A stretch of 5,794 nucleotides of DNA from Paraneptunicella sp964228975 (lineage in GTDB: Bacteria; Pseudomonadota; Gammaproteobacteria; Enterobacterales; Alteromonadaceae), in NCBI GenBank assembly GCA_964228975.1, contig CAXRCC010000179.1:1-5794 (forward strand), written 5' to 3'. Shown here piece by piece: positions 1-5,778 of the stretch. Positions within the stretch are counted from its first letter, which is position 1. Each line of letters begins with the position of its first letter. Below the pieces are notes generated by a model that was not told the DNA's origin, did no database searches, and was given only the letters and a program-made list of their open reading frames with translations. The translations under genes were made by a program, and so were the position numbers.

Positions 1-830
1 AAGTGGTGCTCATGCTGTTGCTCACCGCGTTGGTAGGAATGTGTTTATCAGTAGAAGGGGGGCTGAATCTTCAAAAGCTGGTGGCGGGGCTAGTTGGTAT
101 TGGTTTGTTATCGGCATCGGCAGCGGCAATCAATCAGGTGGTGGATAGGAATATTGATGCCAAAATGGCGCGAACTTACAACCGCCCTATGCCTAATGGT
201 CGCGTTTCTCCTAAACAAGCCATTGTATTTGCAGCGTGTTTAGCCATTGTTGGGTACGCTGTTTTGGCGCTTTGGGTGAATCGGATAACCGCGCTGCTGA
301 CCTTAGCGAGCCTCGTGGGCTACGCTTTTATCTACACCATGTATTTAAAGCGAGCTACGCCACAAAATATTGTGATTGGGGGGATTGCAGGGGCGGCACC
401 TCCGTTGTTGGGGTGGACGGCTATGACAGGGGAGATTCAACCGAATGCATTGTTGTTGGTCTTGATTATTTTTACTTGGACACCGCCACACTTCTGGGCG
501 CTTGCCGTACACCGTGTGAAGGACTATGAAAAAGCAGACATTCCGATGCTGCCAGTTACGCATGGTGTGGAGTTTACAAAAACATCCATTCTTCTTTATA
601 CCATCTTACTTGCTGCCGTATGTTTGCTGCCTTATTTAGTGGGTATGACAGGAGTCATTTACCTGATAGGTGTGACTGTTTTGAATGCTGGTTTTTTGTA
701 TTACGCGTGGAAATTGAAGTTTTCTTCAACAAACAAAACCGCAATGGCGACGTTTAAGTTTTCTATTCTGCATTTAATGGTATTGTTCGTACTGCTTCTC
801 GTGGATCATTATGTAAAGGTGACCTTGTGA
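1..830 (+). CDS. cyoE: Haem O synthase (protoheme IX farnesyltransferase), 5'-truncated by window edge
   Basis: This is an inner-membrane UbiA-superfamily prenyltransferase that attaches a farnesyl group to haem B to make haem O, the precursor or cofactor for haem-copper oxidases. About 275 residues are visible. The family is usually near 300, and the visible part opens within transmembrane helix 1 (LMLLTALVGM-like), so roughly 25 N-terminal codons are missing and the GTG at 3 is not a real start. Numbering from that GTG, the first Asp-rich prenyl-diphosphate/Mg site is NQVVDRNID (44–52), followed by the conserved YNRPMPNGRVSP (59–70). The second polar site is WTPPHFWALA (159–168) with KDYEKADIPMLPV (173–185). 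The rest is a series of hydrophobic helices. The TGA stop overlaps the GTG start of the SCO gene (GTGA), so the two are translationally coupled. ctaB is the alternative name where the partner is an aa3-type cytochrome c oxidase, which the SCO neighbour suggests. Confidence 0.96.
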   Translation, partial: VVLMLLLTALVGMCLSVEGGLNLQKLVAGLVGIGLLSASAAAINQVVDRNIDAKMARTYNRPMPNGRVSPKQAIVFAACLAIVGYAVLALWVNRITALLTLASLVGYAFIYTMYLKRATPQNIVIGGIAGAAPPLLGWTAMTGEIQPNALLLVLIIFTWTPPHFWALAVHRVKDYEKADIPMLPVTHGVEFTKTSILLYTILLAAVCLLPYLVGMTGVIYLIGVTVLNAGFLYYAWKLKFSSTNKTAMATFKFSILHLMVLFVLLLVDHYVKVTL

Positions 831-1465
831 AAAATCTTGGATTGGTGGTAGTTGCTTGTATTGCAGTGGTGTTAGGCATTTGGTTTTCCAATGATTTACT
901 AACGCCATCCGAACCGCAATATGCGCGGCTTTACCCTGAGGCGCGTCCGTTATCTAGCGTCAATTTAACCAATCAAAACGGTGAAACTGTGAACGCAGAT
1001 TGGTTTAAAGATCAATGGACACTCACGTTTGTTGGCTACACCTTCTGCCCTGATATTTGCCCGACAACGCTGGGGGAGCTTAAAGGTATTTATCCACAAT
1101 TACAGGCATTGCAAAGCGAGCACCCTATCACCATTTTGTTTATGTCGGTCGATCCTAAACGCGACACCGTGCCGCGCTTAAAAGAATACATAGACTTTTT
1201 TAATCCTGAATTTTTTGCTGCTACGGGTGAGCATAAAGACTTATTTCCCGTGGTTCGTTCAATGGGCATGATGTATTCGATTTCCGACAGCACCGAAAAC
1301 GATGATTACTTGGTAGATCACAGTGCTTCGGTTGTGATTGTGGACCCGAATGGGCATGTCGCAGGACGTTTTATGCCAACGGTTGAGCCTGGCAAGGTAT
1401 CGGTGAGCGAAGGCGCGCAAATACTGGCAGATATGCCAGCGCTAATAGAGGGATTCAAAGGGTAA
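827..1465 (+). CDS. SCO1/SenC/PrrC family copper chaperone for cytochrome c oxidase assembly
   Basis: This is a membrane-anchored thioredoxin-fold protein of 212 residues, a typical family length. SCO proteins bind copper and deliver it to, or reduce the thiols of, the CuA site of oxidase subunit II in the periplasm. Residues 4–20 form a single N-terminal hydrophobic anchor, with the rest periplasmic. The metal site is complete: the CxxxC motif FCPDICPTT has C74 and C78, and the distal ligand is H165 in YLVDHSAS. The family motif VDPKRDT lies at 108–114. The start is GTG at 827. It overlaps the upstream stop by 4 bases, an AAAGGTGA Shine-Dalgarno lies at 815–822, and no other in-frame ATG occurs before residue 106. 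Its position after haem O synthase fits an oxidase-assembly operon. I see no loss of key residues. Confidence 0.95.
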   Translation: MKNLGLVVVACIAVVLGIWFSNDLLTPSEPQYARLYPEARPLSSVNLTNQNGETVNADWFKDQWTLTFVGYTFCPDICPTTLGELKGIYPQLQALQSEHPITILFMSVDPKRDTVPRLKEYIDFFNPEFFAATGEHKDLFPVVRSMGMMYSISDSTENDDYLVDHSASVVIVDPNGHVAGRFMPTVEPGKVSVSEGAQILADMPALIEGFKG

Positions 1466-1912
1466 ATGCGGTTGCAAAAGTACCTGTTTATACTGTCGCT
1501 TGGCTTTGCGTTATTGCTGAGCTGCACCGCTGCTCACGCTGTTGGTGAGGAAAACAGGTTCAGCATTGGATTTAGCAAAGAAGTCATCATCGAGTTCAAT
1601 GATAAATTCAATGCCAGAATGCCCATTTCGGATGCTCATCCCTTTGATGCAAATGACGCCGCTGTTAACACTTGGTCATCAGGCACAAGAGCGGGGTTTT
1701 TCTTTCAACATGCGCAGCAGCACTCATCATTTTGGACATTAGAGCGCACGCTACCTGCGCTAATGTCACTTCCATTACACTATTTATCTCGTTTACCTAT
1801 CAACCCCTTTTCAGTGTGGTTTGTGGAGCGTAAAGGGCAGAGCAAGCATCGGCTTTTAGGCTGGAAAGATGCAAATTTGCTCTATAAAGGCCAACTTATC
1901 TTTCATCCCTAG
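1466..1912 (+). CDS. Uncharacterised exported protein (148 aa) in the oxidase-assembly operon
   Basis: I do not recognise this family. The ATG follows the SCO stop with no gap, and AAAGGG (1457–1462) and AGAGGGA (1447–1453) lie upstream, so coupled translation is likely. Residues 1–25 form a clear export signal: R2/K5, a hydrophobic core (6–18), then SCTAAHA. Two readings are possible: signal peptidase I cleavage after A25 (AHA|VG), or a loose lipobox LLSC with lipidation of C20. C20 is the only cysteine, so a CxxxC copper site is excluded. The mature part has FSIGFSKEVIIEFNDKF (32–48, beta-like), a DAHPF element (56–60), a His/Gln patch HAQQH (82–86), and several Trp residues (70, 90, 118, 133). 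The end, with WKDANLLYKGQLIF (133–146), is also beta-like. There is no convincing membrane segment after the signal. A periplasmic or outer-membrane accessory role in oxidase or haem/copper handling is inferred from position only. Confidence 0.8.
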   Translation: MRLQKYLFILSLGFALLLSCTAAHAVGEENRFSIGFSKEVIIEFNDKFNARMPISDAHPFDANDAAVNTWSSGTRAGFFFQHAQQHSSFWTLERTLPALMSLPLHYLSRLPINPFSVWFVERKGQSKHRLLGWKDANLLYKGQLIFHP

Positions 1913-1968
1913 AATGACGTTTATTGACGAATTATTCATCCGTTTATCAACACAATTTTAGGTTATTT

Positions 1969-3009
1969 ATGAACAGTTATTCTTTAACAAGTCGGTGTGT
2001 ACACACATCTGCATTATTGCTTTTAAAATCCATTCAAAAAGGCGCGTTATGTGCGTTTATGGCGTTCAGTGTTGCTTCCTCTATTTTTGCTGAACCTGCT
2101 AAATCTTCTGTATTTGAACTGACTCACGAAGTGAAAAAGCAACACATTGAGGATGTGCTTAACGTCATCAAAGCAAACTATGTGAGACCGGATTCAGTCC
2201 CTGAACTTGAAGCTTATTTAACGTCACAGCTAAGATCAGGAAAGTATCGCAATATTAAAATGATAGATGATTTTATTACCGCAATGAATGATGACATTTA
2301 TCATATTCTTCGCGATACGCACATGAGCGTGTATAAACATGATCCCACGCAACAGGTGTCGCACATTATTCAGCACGGGGAGAGCGCGTTAGAGCACAAT
2401 TTCGCCTTTGAAAAGGCGAGTGTGCTTGCAGGGAACATTGGTTATTTGAAGTTTAATAAATTTCATCCTAATGAAAAGGCGATCGACGTTGCGGATCATG
2501 CGTTGCAATTTGTGCGTTATACCGATGCGCTCATTATCGATTTACGCCATAACGGTGGCGGCTCGCCTTGGTTAGTGCAAAATATGTTGAGCTACTTTTT
2601 TGAAGAAAACACTGTGATGTGGACAGTTCAAGATAGGGCTAAAGAGCAGGTGAGCGAGCATGCCTCATTGGCAGGTAAGCCATTTCGTTTCCCTCAAGGC
2701 TTTCCTGTTTATATTCTCACAAGTCCAATTACCGCAAGTGCCTCAGAGATATTCACATCGGTAATGCAGGCGAATGCTAGGGCGGTTGTGGTAGGAAGTA
2801 AAACGGGTGGCGCGGCATATTTAGTGGGGGCAAGGCGCGTAAACCGTGCACTGAATATTCGCATTTCGTTGATGCAGCCTATTGTTTCGGCTACAGGTAG
2901 CAATTGGGAAGCGGAGGGGATTCAGCCAGATTTACCTAAGCCCGTTGCGGATGCTCTGGATGTGGCGGTCGAGAAAATTAAACAGCGCATAACTAATACA
3001 TCATCGTAG
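1969..3009 (+). CDS. Exported S41-family serine peptidase (tricorn/IRBP-like type, no PDZ domain)
   Basis: Predicted 346-residue secreted or periplasmic peptidase. I chose the ATG at 1969, which has a weak TAGG (1959–1962) six bases upstream. A TTG at 1924 in frame would add 15 non-signal-like residues. From the ATG, residues 20–41 contain the signal (KSIQK, then a hydrophobic stretch, IFA|EP). A helical N-terminal domain (about 46–115) leads to RDTHMSV (115–120), matching the family's D-x-H element with H118. The S41 core starts near residue 155 (GNIGYLKFNKF), then LIIDLRHNGGGSP (188–200), and TASASEIFTSVMQ (255–267) with the likely nucleophile S257. VVVGSKTGGAA (273–283) and EAEGIQPD (314–321) close the core. 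CtpA/Tsp enzymes have a catalytic Lys about 25 residues after the Ser. Here that place is Ala282, so a Ser-His-Glu mechanism as in tricorn is more likely, with E314 or E316 as the acid (inference). The substrate is unknown. It lies 56 bases after the previous gene and could be its co-transcribed neighbour. Confidence 0.88.
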   Translation: MNSYSLTSRCVHTSALLLLKSIQKGALCAFMAFSVASSIFAEPAKSSVFELTHEVKKQHIEDVLNVIKANYVRPDSVPELEAYLTSQLRSGKYRNIKMIDDFITAMNDDIYHILRDTHMSVYKHDPTQQVSHIIQHGESALEHNFAFEKASVLAGNIGYLKFNKFHPNEKAIDVADHALQFVRYTDALIIDLRHNGGGSPWLVQNMLSYFFEENTVMWTVQDRAKEQVSEHASLAGKPFRFPQGFPVYILTSPITASASEIFTSVMQANARAVVVGSKTGGAAYLVGARRVNRALNIRISLMQPIVSATGSNWEAEGIQPDLPKPVADALDVAVEKIKQRITNTSS

Positions 3010-3042
3010 TTTGGTTTTGCCTTCTTTTTTGATGATCGTCTG

Positions 3043-3098
3043 AAGTGTGCTTTTGTTAAGAAGGGCTCATTTAAAAGAGCCCTTTAAAAAGCACGCTT
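3043..3098. terminator. Two-tier hairpin between convergent genes, probable bidirectional terminator
   Basis: The inner stem is 8 perfect base pairs, AAGGGCTC (3061–3068) with GAGCCCTT (3077–3084), and has an 8-base loop. An outer stem of 12 pairs including one G·U joins 3043–3054 to 3087–3098 across a 6/2-base internal loop. It lies 33 bases after the peptidase stop and overlaps the last two bases (in genome order) of the TAA stop of the facing PLP-enzyme gene. The U-tract is short on either strand, so termination is inferred from the strong stem and convergent position, and may be incomplete. Confidence 0.65.
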
Positions 3099-4374
3099 AG
3101 TCTTCTAGCGCTTGAGCTAAGTCAGCAATCAGATCCGAAGGCTCTTCGATACCGATTGAAATTCGGATCAAGCCTTCTGTTACGCCGATTTCATCGCGAC
3201 GCGCTTTAGGCACACCTGAGTGTGTCATTGCTGCAGGGTGCTGAGCCAAGCTTTCTGTGCCACCTAAACTAACAGCGAGTTTCACGAGCTTCAGTTTATT
3301 GAGGACAGAGAAGGCTTTGTCTTTTCCACCTTTCACTTCGAACGAGAACGTTGAACCCGCGCCTGTGCACTGTTTTTGATACACCGCGTGTTGCTCGCTA
3401 CCTTCAGGCAACAATCCTGGGTAATCGATACGCGTGATGGCATCATGCGCTTGTAAGAATTCAACAACTTGCTTTGCGCCTTCTGTTGCTGCTTGAACGC
3501 GAACTTTCAACGTTTCCAAAGAGCGTAGAATCAACCAAGCTGTGTTTGAATCCATAGTCGTACCAACGGCGTTTCTTACACGGCGAACTTTTGTCACGAT
3601 GTCTTTACTGCCAGAGATACTGCCACCCACTAGATCCGAGTGACCACCAACGTATTTTGTTAGCGAGTACAAGCAAAGATCAGCGCCGTGAGCTAATGGC
3701 TTTTGCCAAATCGGACCTAACATCGTGTTATCAACCGCAAGAACTGGCTTTTGCGCTTGTTCTGTTGTGGCTTCATCCACAATGCGGCGACACGCAGCGA
3801 TATCCAATAAGTTGTTGGTTGGGTTATCTGGTGTTTCAAGCATCACCACGGCAATGTTGCCTTTTGTTTTTGCTTCTTTAACCGCAGCTTCAAAAGCACT
3901 CACACCGCCGCTAGACATAAAGCCGACAGAAATCATGCCTAATTGCTTCAACAAGCCGTTTAGTAGCGTGTCTGTGCCACCGTAAATGGGCTCGGAATAA
4001 ATGATCACATCGCCAGGTTTTGCAAGGGCGAGCAGCATAGAAGAAATAGCCGACATGCCGCTGCCTGTGATTGCACAATCTTCAGCGCCATCCCAAAGGG
4101 CAATGCGGTTTTCAGCAATTTCGATGTTCGGGTTATTGAATCGAGAGTAAACCAAGCCAGCTTGTTCGCCTTCGGCGAGTTGTTTACGTCCTGAAACGAT
4201 ATTAAAGAAGTTCTCACCGTCTTCTGCAGATTTAAATACAAACGTTGAGGTTTGGAAGTTAGGGCATTTAATTGATCCTTCTGAAAGCTGAGGATCATAG
4301 CCGTATCCCATCATGAGAGATTCTGGACTAAGGGCGTGGTTGCCGATTTTAGTCTTATTATAATTTGCGGACAT
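3097..4374 (-). CDS. PLP-dependent cystathionine gamma-synthase/lyase family enzyme
   Basis: Fold-type I PLP enzyme of the Cys/Met metabolism family (MetB/MetC/methionine gamma-lyase group), 425 residues and cytosolic. All cofactor residues are visible. YSRFNNP (76–82) is the phosphate-binding Tyr/Arg loop from the neighbouring subunit, and GSGMSA (104–109) also binds phosphate. The ring-stacking Tyr is Y131 in EPIYGGT, the pyridine-N Asp is D215 in VDNTMLGP, and the Schiff-base Lys is K240 in SLTKYVGGHSD. VSLGGTESLAQHPAAMTH (368–385) and R404 in GLIRISIG form the substrate carboxylate end. The Cys that marks methionine gamma-lyase two residues after the stacking Tyr is Gly133 here, so classical MGL is not assured. 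Cystathionine synthase, cystathionine lyase or a related thiol lyase remain possible. The start is the ATG at 4374, with GGAG five bases upstream. A TTG at 4407 would put the start within a hairpin and is rejected. The gene is monocistronic as far as seen. Confidence 0.93.
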   Translation of the reverse strand: MSANYNKTKIGNHALSPESLMMGYGYDPQLSEGSIKCPNFQTSTFVFKSAEDGENFFNIVSGRKQLAEGEQAGLVYSRFNNPNIEIAENRIALWDGAEDCAITGSGMSAISSMLLALAKPGDVIIYSEPIYGGTDTLLNGLLKQLGMISVGFMSSGGVSAFEAAVKEAKTKGNIAVVMLETPDNPTNNLLDIAACRRIVDEATTEQAQKPVLAVDNTMLGPIWQKPLAHGADLCLYSLTKYVGGHSDLVGGSISGSKDIVTKVRRVRNAVGTTMDSNTAWLILRSLETLKVRVQAATEGAKQVVEFLQAHDAITRIDYPGLLPEGSEQHAVYQKQCTGAGSTFSFEVKGGKDKAFSVLNKLKLVKLAVSLGGTESLAQHPAAMTHSGVPKARRDEIGVTEGLIRISIGIEEPSDLIADLAQALED

Positions 4375-4379
4375 AGTTG

Positions 4380-4383
4380 CTCC
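4380..4383 (-). promoter_or_regulatory. Shine-Dalgarno (GGAG) fixing the start of the PLP enzyme
   Basis: On the minus strand GGAG lies five bases before the ATG at 4374. It decides this start over the upstream in-frame TTG at 4407, which has no ribosome-binding site and would translate through the leader hairpin. Confidence 0.75.
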
Positions 4384-4405
4384 AAAAAGAGGCGATTTCC
4401 GCCTC
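4384..4405 (-). promoter_or_regulatory. Terminator-like leader hairpin upstream of the PLP-enzyme gene
   Basis: In the mRNA sense of the minus strand, GAGGCG (4405–4400) pairs perfectly with CGCCTC (4394–4389) around a GAAAT loop. Five T residues (4388–4384) follow immediately, and then the GGAG ribosome-binding site. The 6-bp GC-rich stem plus T5 has the form of a weak intrinsic terminator placed inside the 5' untranslated leader, so it may act as an attenuator. It could instead just be a stabilising 5' stem-loop. Confidence 0.5.
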
Positions 4406-4437
4406 AAAACAAATTCTTATACGAAATAACGGGAGAC

Positions 4438-4466
4438 AATATACCGTAATTACCATTGGGTGAAAA
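4438..4466 (-). promoter_or_regulatory. Candidate sigma-70 promoter for the PLP-enzyme gene
   Basis: On the minus strand, TTTTCA (4466–4461, 4/6 to the −35 consensus) is separated by 17 bases from TATATT (4443–4438, 5/6 to the −10 consensus). A start near 4431 would give a leader of about 57 bases containing the hairpin at 4384–4405. I see no convincing tandem MetJ box (AGACGTCT-like) around it. This was chosen by eye, with no transcript evidence. Confidence 0.4.
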
Positions 4467-4559
4467 ATGATTGATTTATATCGCTGGTGAAAAAATAAGG
4501 CGAAATGTTTGCTATTTGTTACGGGAAGTGGTAAATAATTAACGCGAAGAGTTTCAAAT

Positions 4560-4579
4560 TTATCAAAGAAGATTGATAA
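4560..4579. promoter_or_regulatory. Perfect dyad TTATCAA-N6-TTGATAA, possible operator
   Basis: TTATCAA (4560–4566) and TTGATAA (4573–4579) form a perfect 7-bp inverted repeat around a 6-base spacer, 59 bases before the ATG of the exported DUF3103-like protein. The shape and size suit a dimeric regulator site, and the AT-rich stem would be weak as an RNA hairpin. The right arm reads TTGATA, close to a −35 box, but no good −10 box lies 16–18 bases downstream. The cognate regulator is unknown. Confidence 0.35.
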
Positions 4580-4627
4580 GAAGCGGTACTGACTCTCTTG
4601 AACTTAAAACAATGATATTTTCAATTC

Positions 4628-4633
4628 AGGAAA
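4628..4633 (+). promoter_or_regulatory. Shine-Dalgarno (AGGAAA) fixing the start of the DUF3103-like gene
   Basis: AGGAAA lies five bases before the ATG at 4639. It selects this start over in-frame upstream candidates at 4573 (an ATT/TTG-like non-ATG start) and 4612 (ATG), which would put 22 or 9 polar residues before the signal peptide. Confidence 0.7.
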
Positions 4634-4638
4634 TAGTG

Positions 4639-5679
4639 ATGAGAAAAATGAAAAATTTGTTAGTGGCAACACTAGCTACCGCAGCCACGCTAGCTTCTAG
4701 CACAGCGCTTGCAGCCTCTGAACAAGCTCTAGCGAAGCAGCTTGCCCTTAAATTACAAAATTCGGATGACGTTTCACAAACGGTTAAAGCCGTTGCGAAA
4801 TCTGAAACTCCTCTTCTAATTTCACATGTTTTACCTAGCCTAAATAATTCCCGTAGCGTTTTGTCTGCTGGTAAAACTGATGTGACAGAGCTTTGGTTGC
4901 ATTTACCTGATTCTCGCGCATTAGGTGGCGACATGTCAGACCTTGTTATTGCTTATCCGCCAGCGGGTAATGAGCAAAGTTGGACGGAAGTAACAGGTTA
5001 CGACCTAAAAGGTGGCGTGGTAACGATGGACGTACACGAAGCACCTGACTTCCCTGTTATTGTTGTTGATGATCACGGTTATCACGCAATGCAAAAAGGA
5101 TTGAACAAGCTAAACGAAGCACTACGTGAAGCTGGCTTACAACAGCATGCACCTGTAGCGGCGTCTGGTTTTGATTCGAAAAAATTAACCAAAATTCGTT
5201 TAGAAGATGACAAAGAGCCTTGGATTAAAGGTTCTGCTGAAATTTACGGTTTAGTGACGGGCGTATTGGCTGGAAACGAGCCGCAGGTAGTAGCCGTAGA
5301 CATGCCTTACCTTGATAACGACGGCACAAACTACTACCCGAACCAACTATTCATCAACTGGACTCAATACGAGTATCAAGTTGTTGATATGTTGCTTTAT
5401 GAAGATGACGGTGATGACGTTAACTACAAGAGCTTAGTACAAGCTTTGATCACGGCTGCGGGTGAAATCGGTAACTTAGCGGGTTACCCACCTATTCAAG
5501 CGGTTGCTGAAATCACTAACCGCGTTATCGAAGCGGTTCCAGATAACTTCTTCACAGATGACGATGACTTTGTTGATGCGTGTTACACAATCGAGAAATT
5601 CAAGCATTACACAGACCACAGATGTGCAGGCGGTAATGCGCGTGTAAACATGGAACATTTCTTTGTTCAGTCTAACTAA
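4639..5679 (+). CDS. Exported DUF3103-like protein of unknown function
   Basis: 346-residue exported protein that I place, from memory of the family's appearance, in DUF3103 (found in Vibrio and relatives), whose function is not known. Residues 1–26 are a textbook Sec signal: MRKMKN, a hydrophobic core (7–20), then STALA|AS or LAA|SE. The first mature third (27–75) looks helical. A central part rich in beta strands (82–145) includes VTELWLHLPDS and FPVIVVDDHGYH. A conserved-looking block, LTKIRLEDDKEPWIKGSAEIY (183–203), follows. Acidic, Asn/Gly-rich loops DNDGTNYY (226–233), EDDGDDVNY (255–263) and TDDDDF (306–311) suggest calcium binding (inference). C315 and C329 are the only cysteines and may form a disulfide near the C terminus. 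There is no lipobox, no membrane segment after the signal, and no recognisable catalytic motif. Codon choice in the second half (AAC, TAC) suggests strong expression. It appears to be transcribed alone, divergently from the PLP gene. Confidence 0.87.
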   Translation: MRKMKNLLVATLATAATLASSTALAASEQALAKQLALKLQNSDDVSQTVKAVAKSETPLLISHVLPSLNNSRSVLSAGKTDVTELWLHLPDSRALGGDMSDLVIAYPPAGNEQSWTEVTGYDLKGGVVTMDVHEAPDFPVIVVDDHGYHAMQKGLNKLNEALREAGLQQHAPVAASGFDSKKLTKIRLEDDKEPWIKGSAEIYGLVTGVLAGNEPQVVAVDMPYLDNDGTNYYPNQLFINWTQYEYQVVDMLLYEDDGDDVNYKSLVQALITAAGEIGNLAGYPPIQAVAEITNRVIEAVPDNFFTDDDDFVDACYTIEKFKHYTDHRCAGGNARVNMEHFFVQSN

Positions 5680-5744
5680 TTTAGGCTCTACAAATTTAAG
5701 AAATACAATGTGTTAGTTTGCCCTTAGTGCAACAAGTAAGTAAG

Positions 5745-5778
5745 AAAATAGGTGGCTTTTGAAGTCACCTATTTTTTT
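5745..5778 (+). terminator. Intrinsic terminator after the DUF3103-like gene
   Basis: AAAATAGGTGGC (5745–5756) pairs with GTCACCTATTTT (5764–5775) around a TTTTGAA loop, giving 12 pairs with one G·U. The run of seven T residues (5772–5778) forms the end of the stem and the tail. It lies 65 bases after the TAA stop. The A-rich left arm gives a shorter T run on the opposite strand, so it could also stop a leftward transcript from beyond the window. Confidence 0.88.

Noticed and set aside
3..5. GTG at the left edge as the start of the haem O synthase
   Set aside because: It falls within the first transmembrane helix and the family needs about 25 more N-terminal residues, so the gene is cut by the window edge.
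345..563. Minus-strand open frame inside the haem O synthase, and similar antisense frames in the other genes
   Set aside because: They lie wholly within well-supported genes, lack ribosome-binding sites and give no recognisable protein.
1883..1888. TATAAA as a −10 box for the peptidase gene
   Set aside because: No acceptable −35 hexamer 16–18 bases upstream, and it lies within the coding end of the previous gene.
1924..1968. TTG start adding 15 residues to the S41 peptidase
   Set aside because: The extension is not signal-like and moves the charged n-region even further from the N terminus.
3025..3030. Run of six T after the peptidase stop as a terminator tail
   Set aside because: No GC-rich stem directly precedes it. 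The only nearby pairing is a weak ATCATC/GATGAT match.
4375..4407. Upstream TTG start adding 11 residues to the PLP enzyme
   Set aside because: No ribosome-binding site, and the extension consists of the leader hairpin. The ATG at 4374 has a good GGAG.
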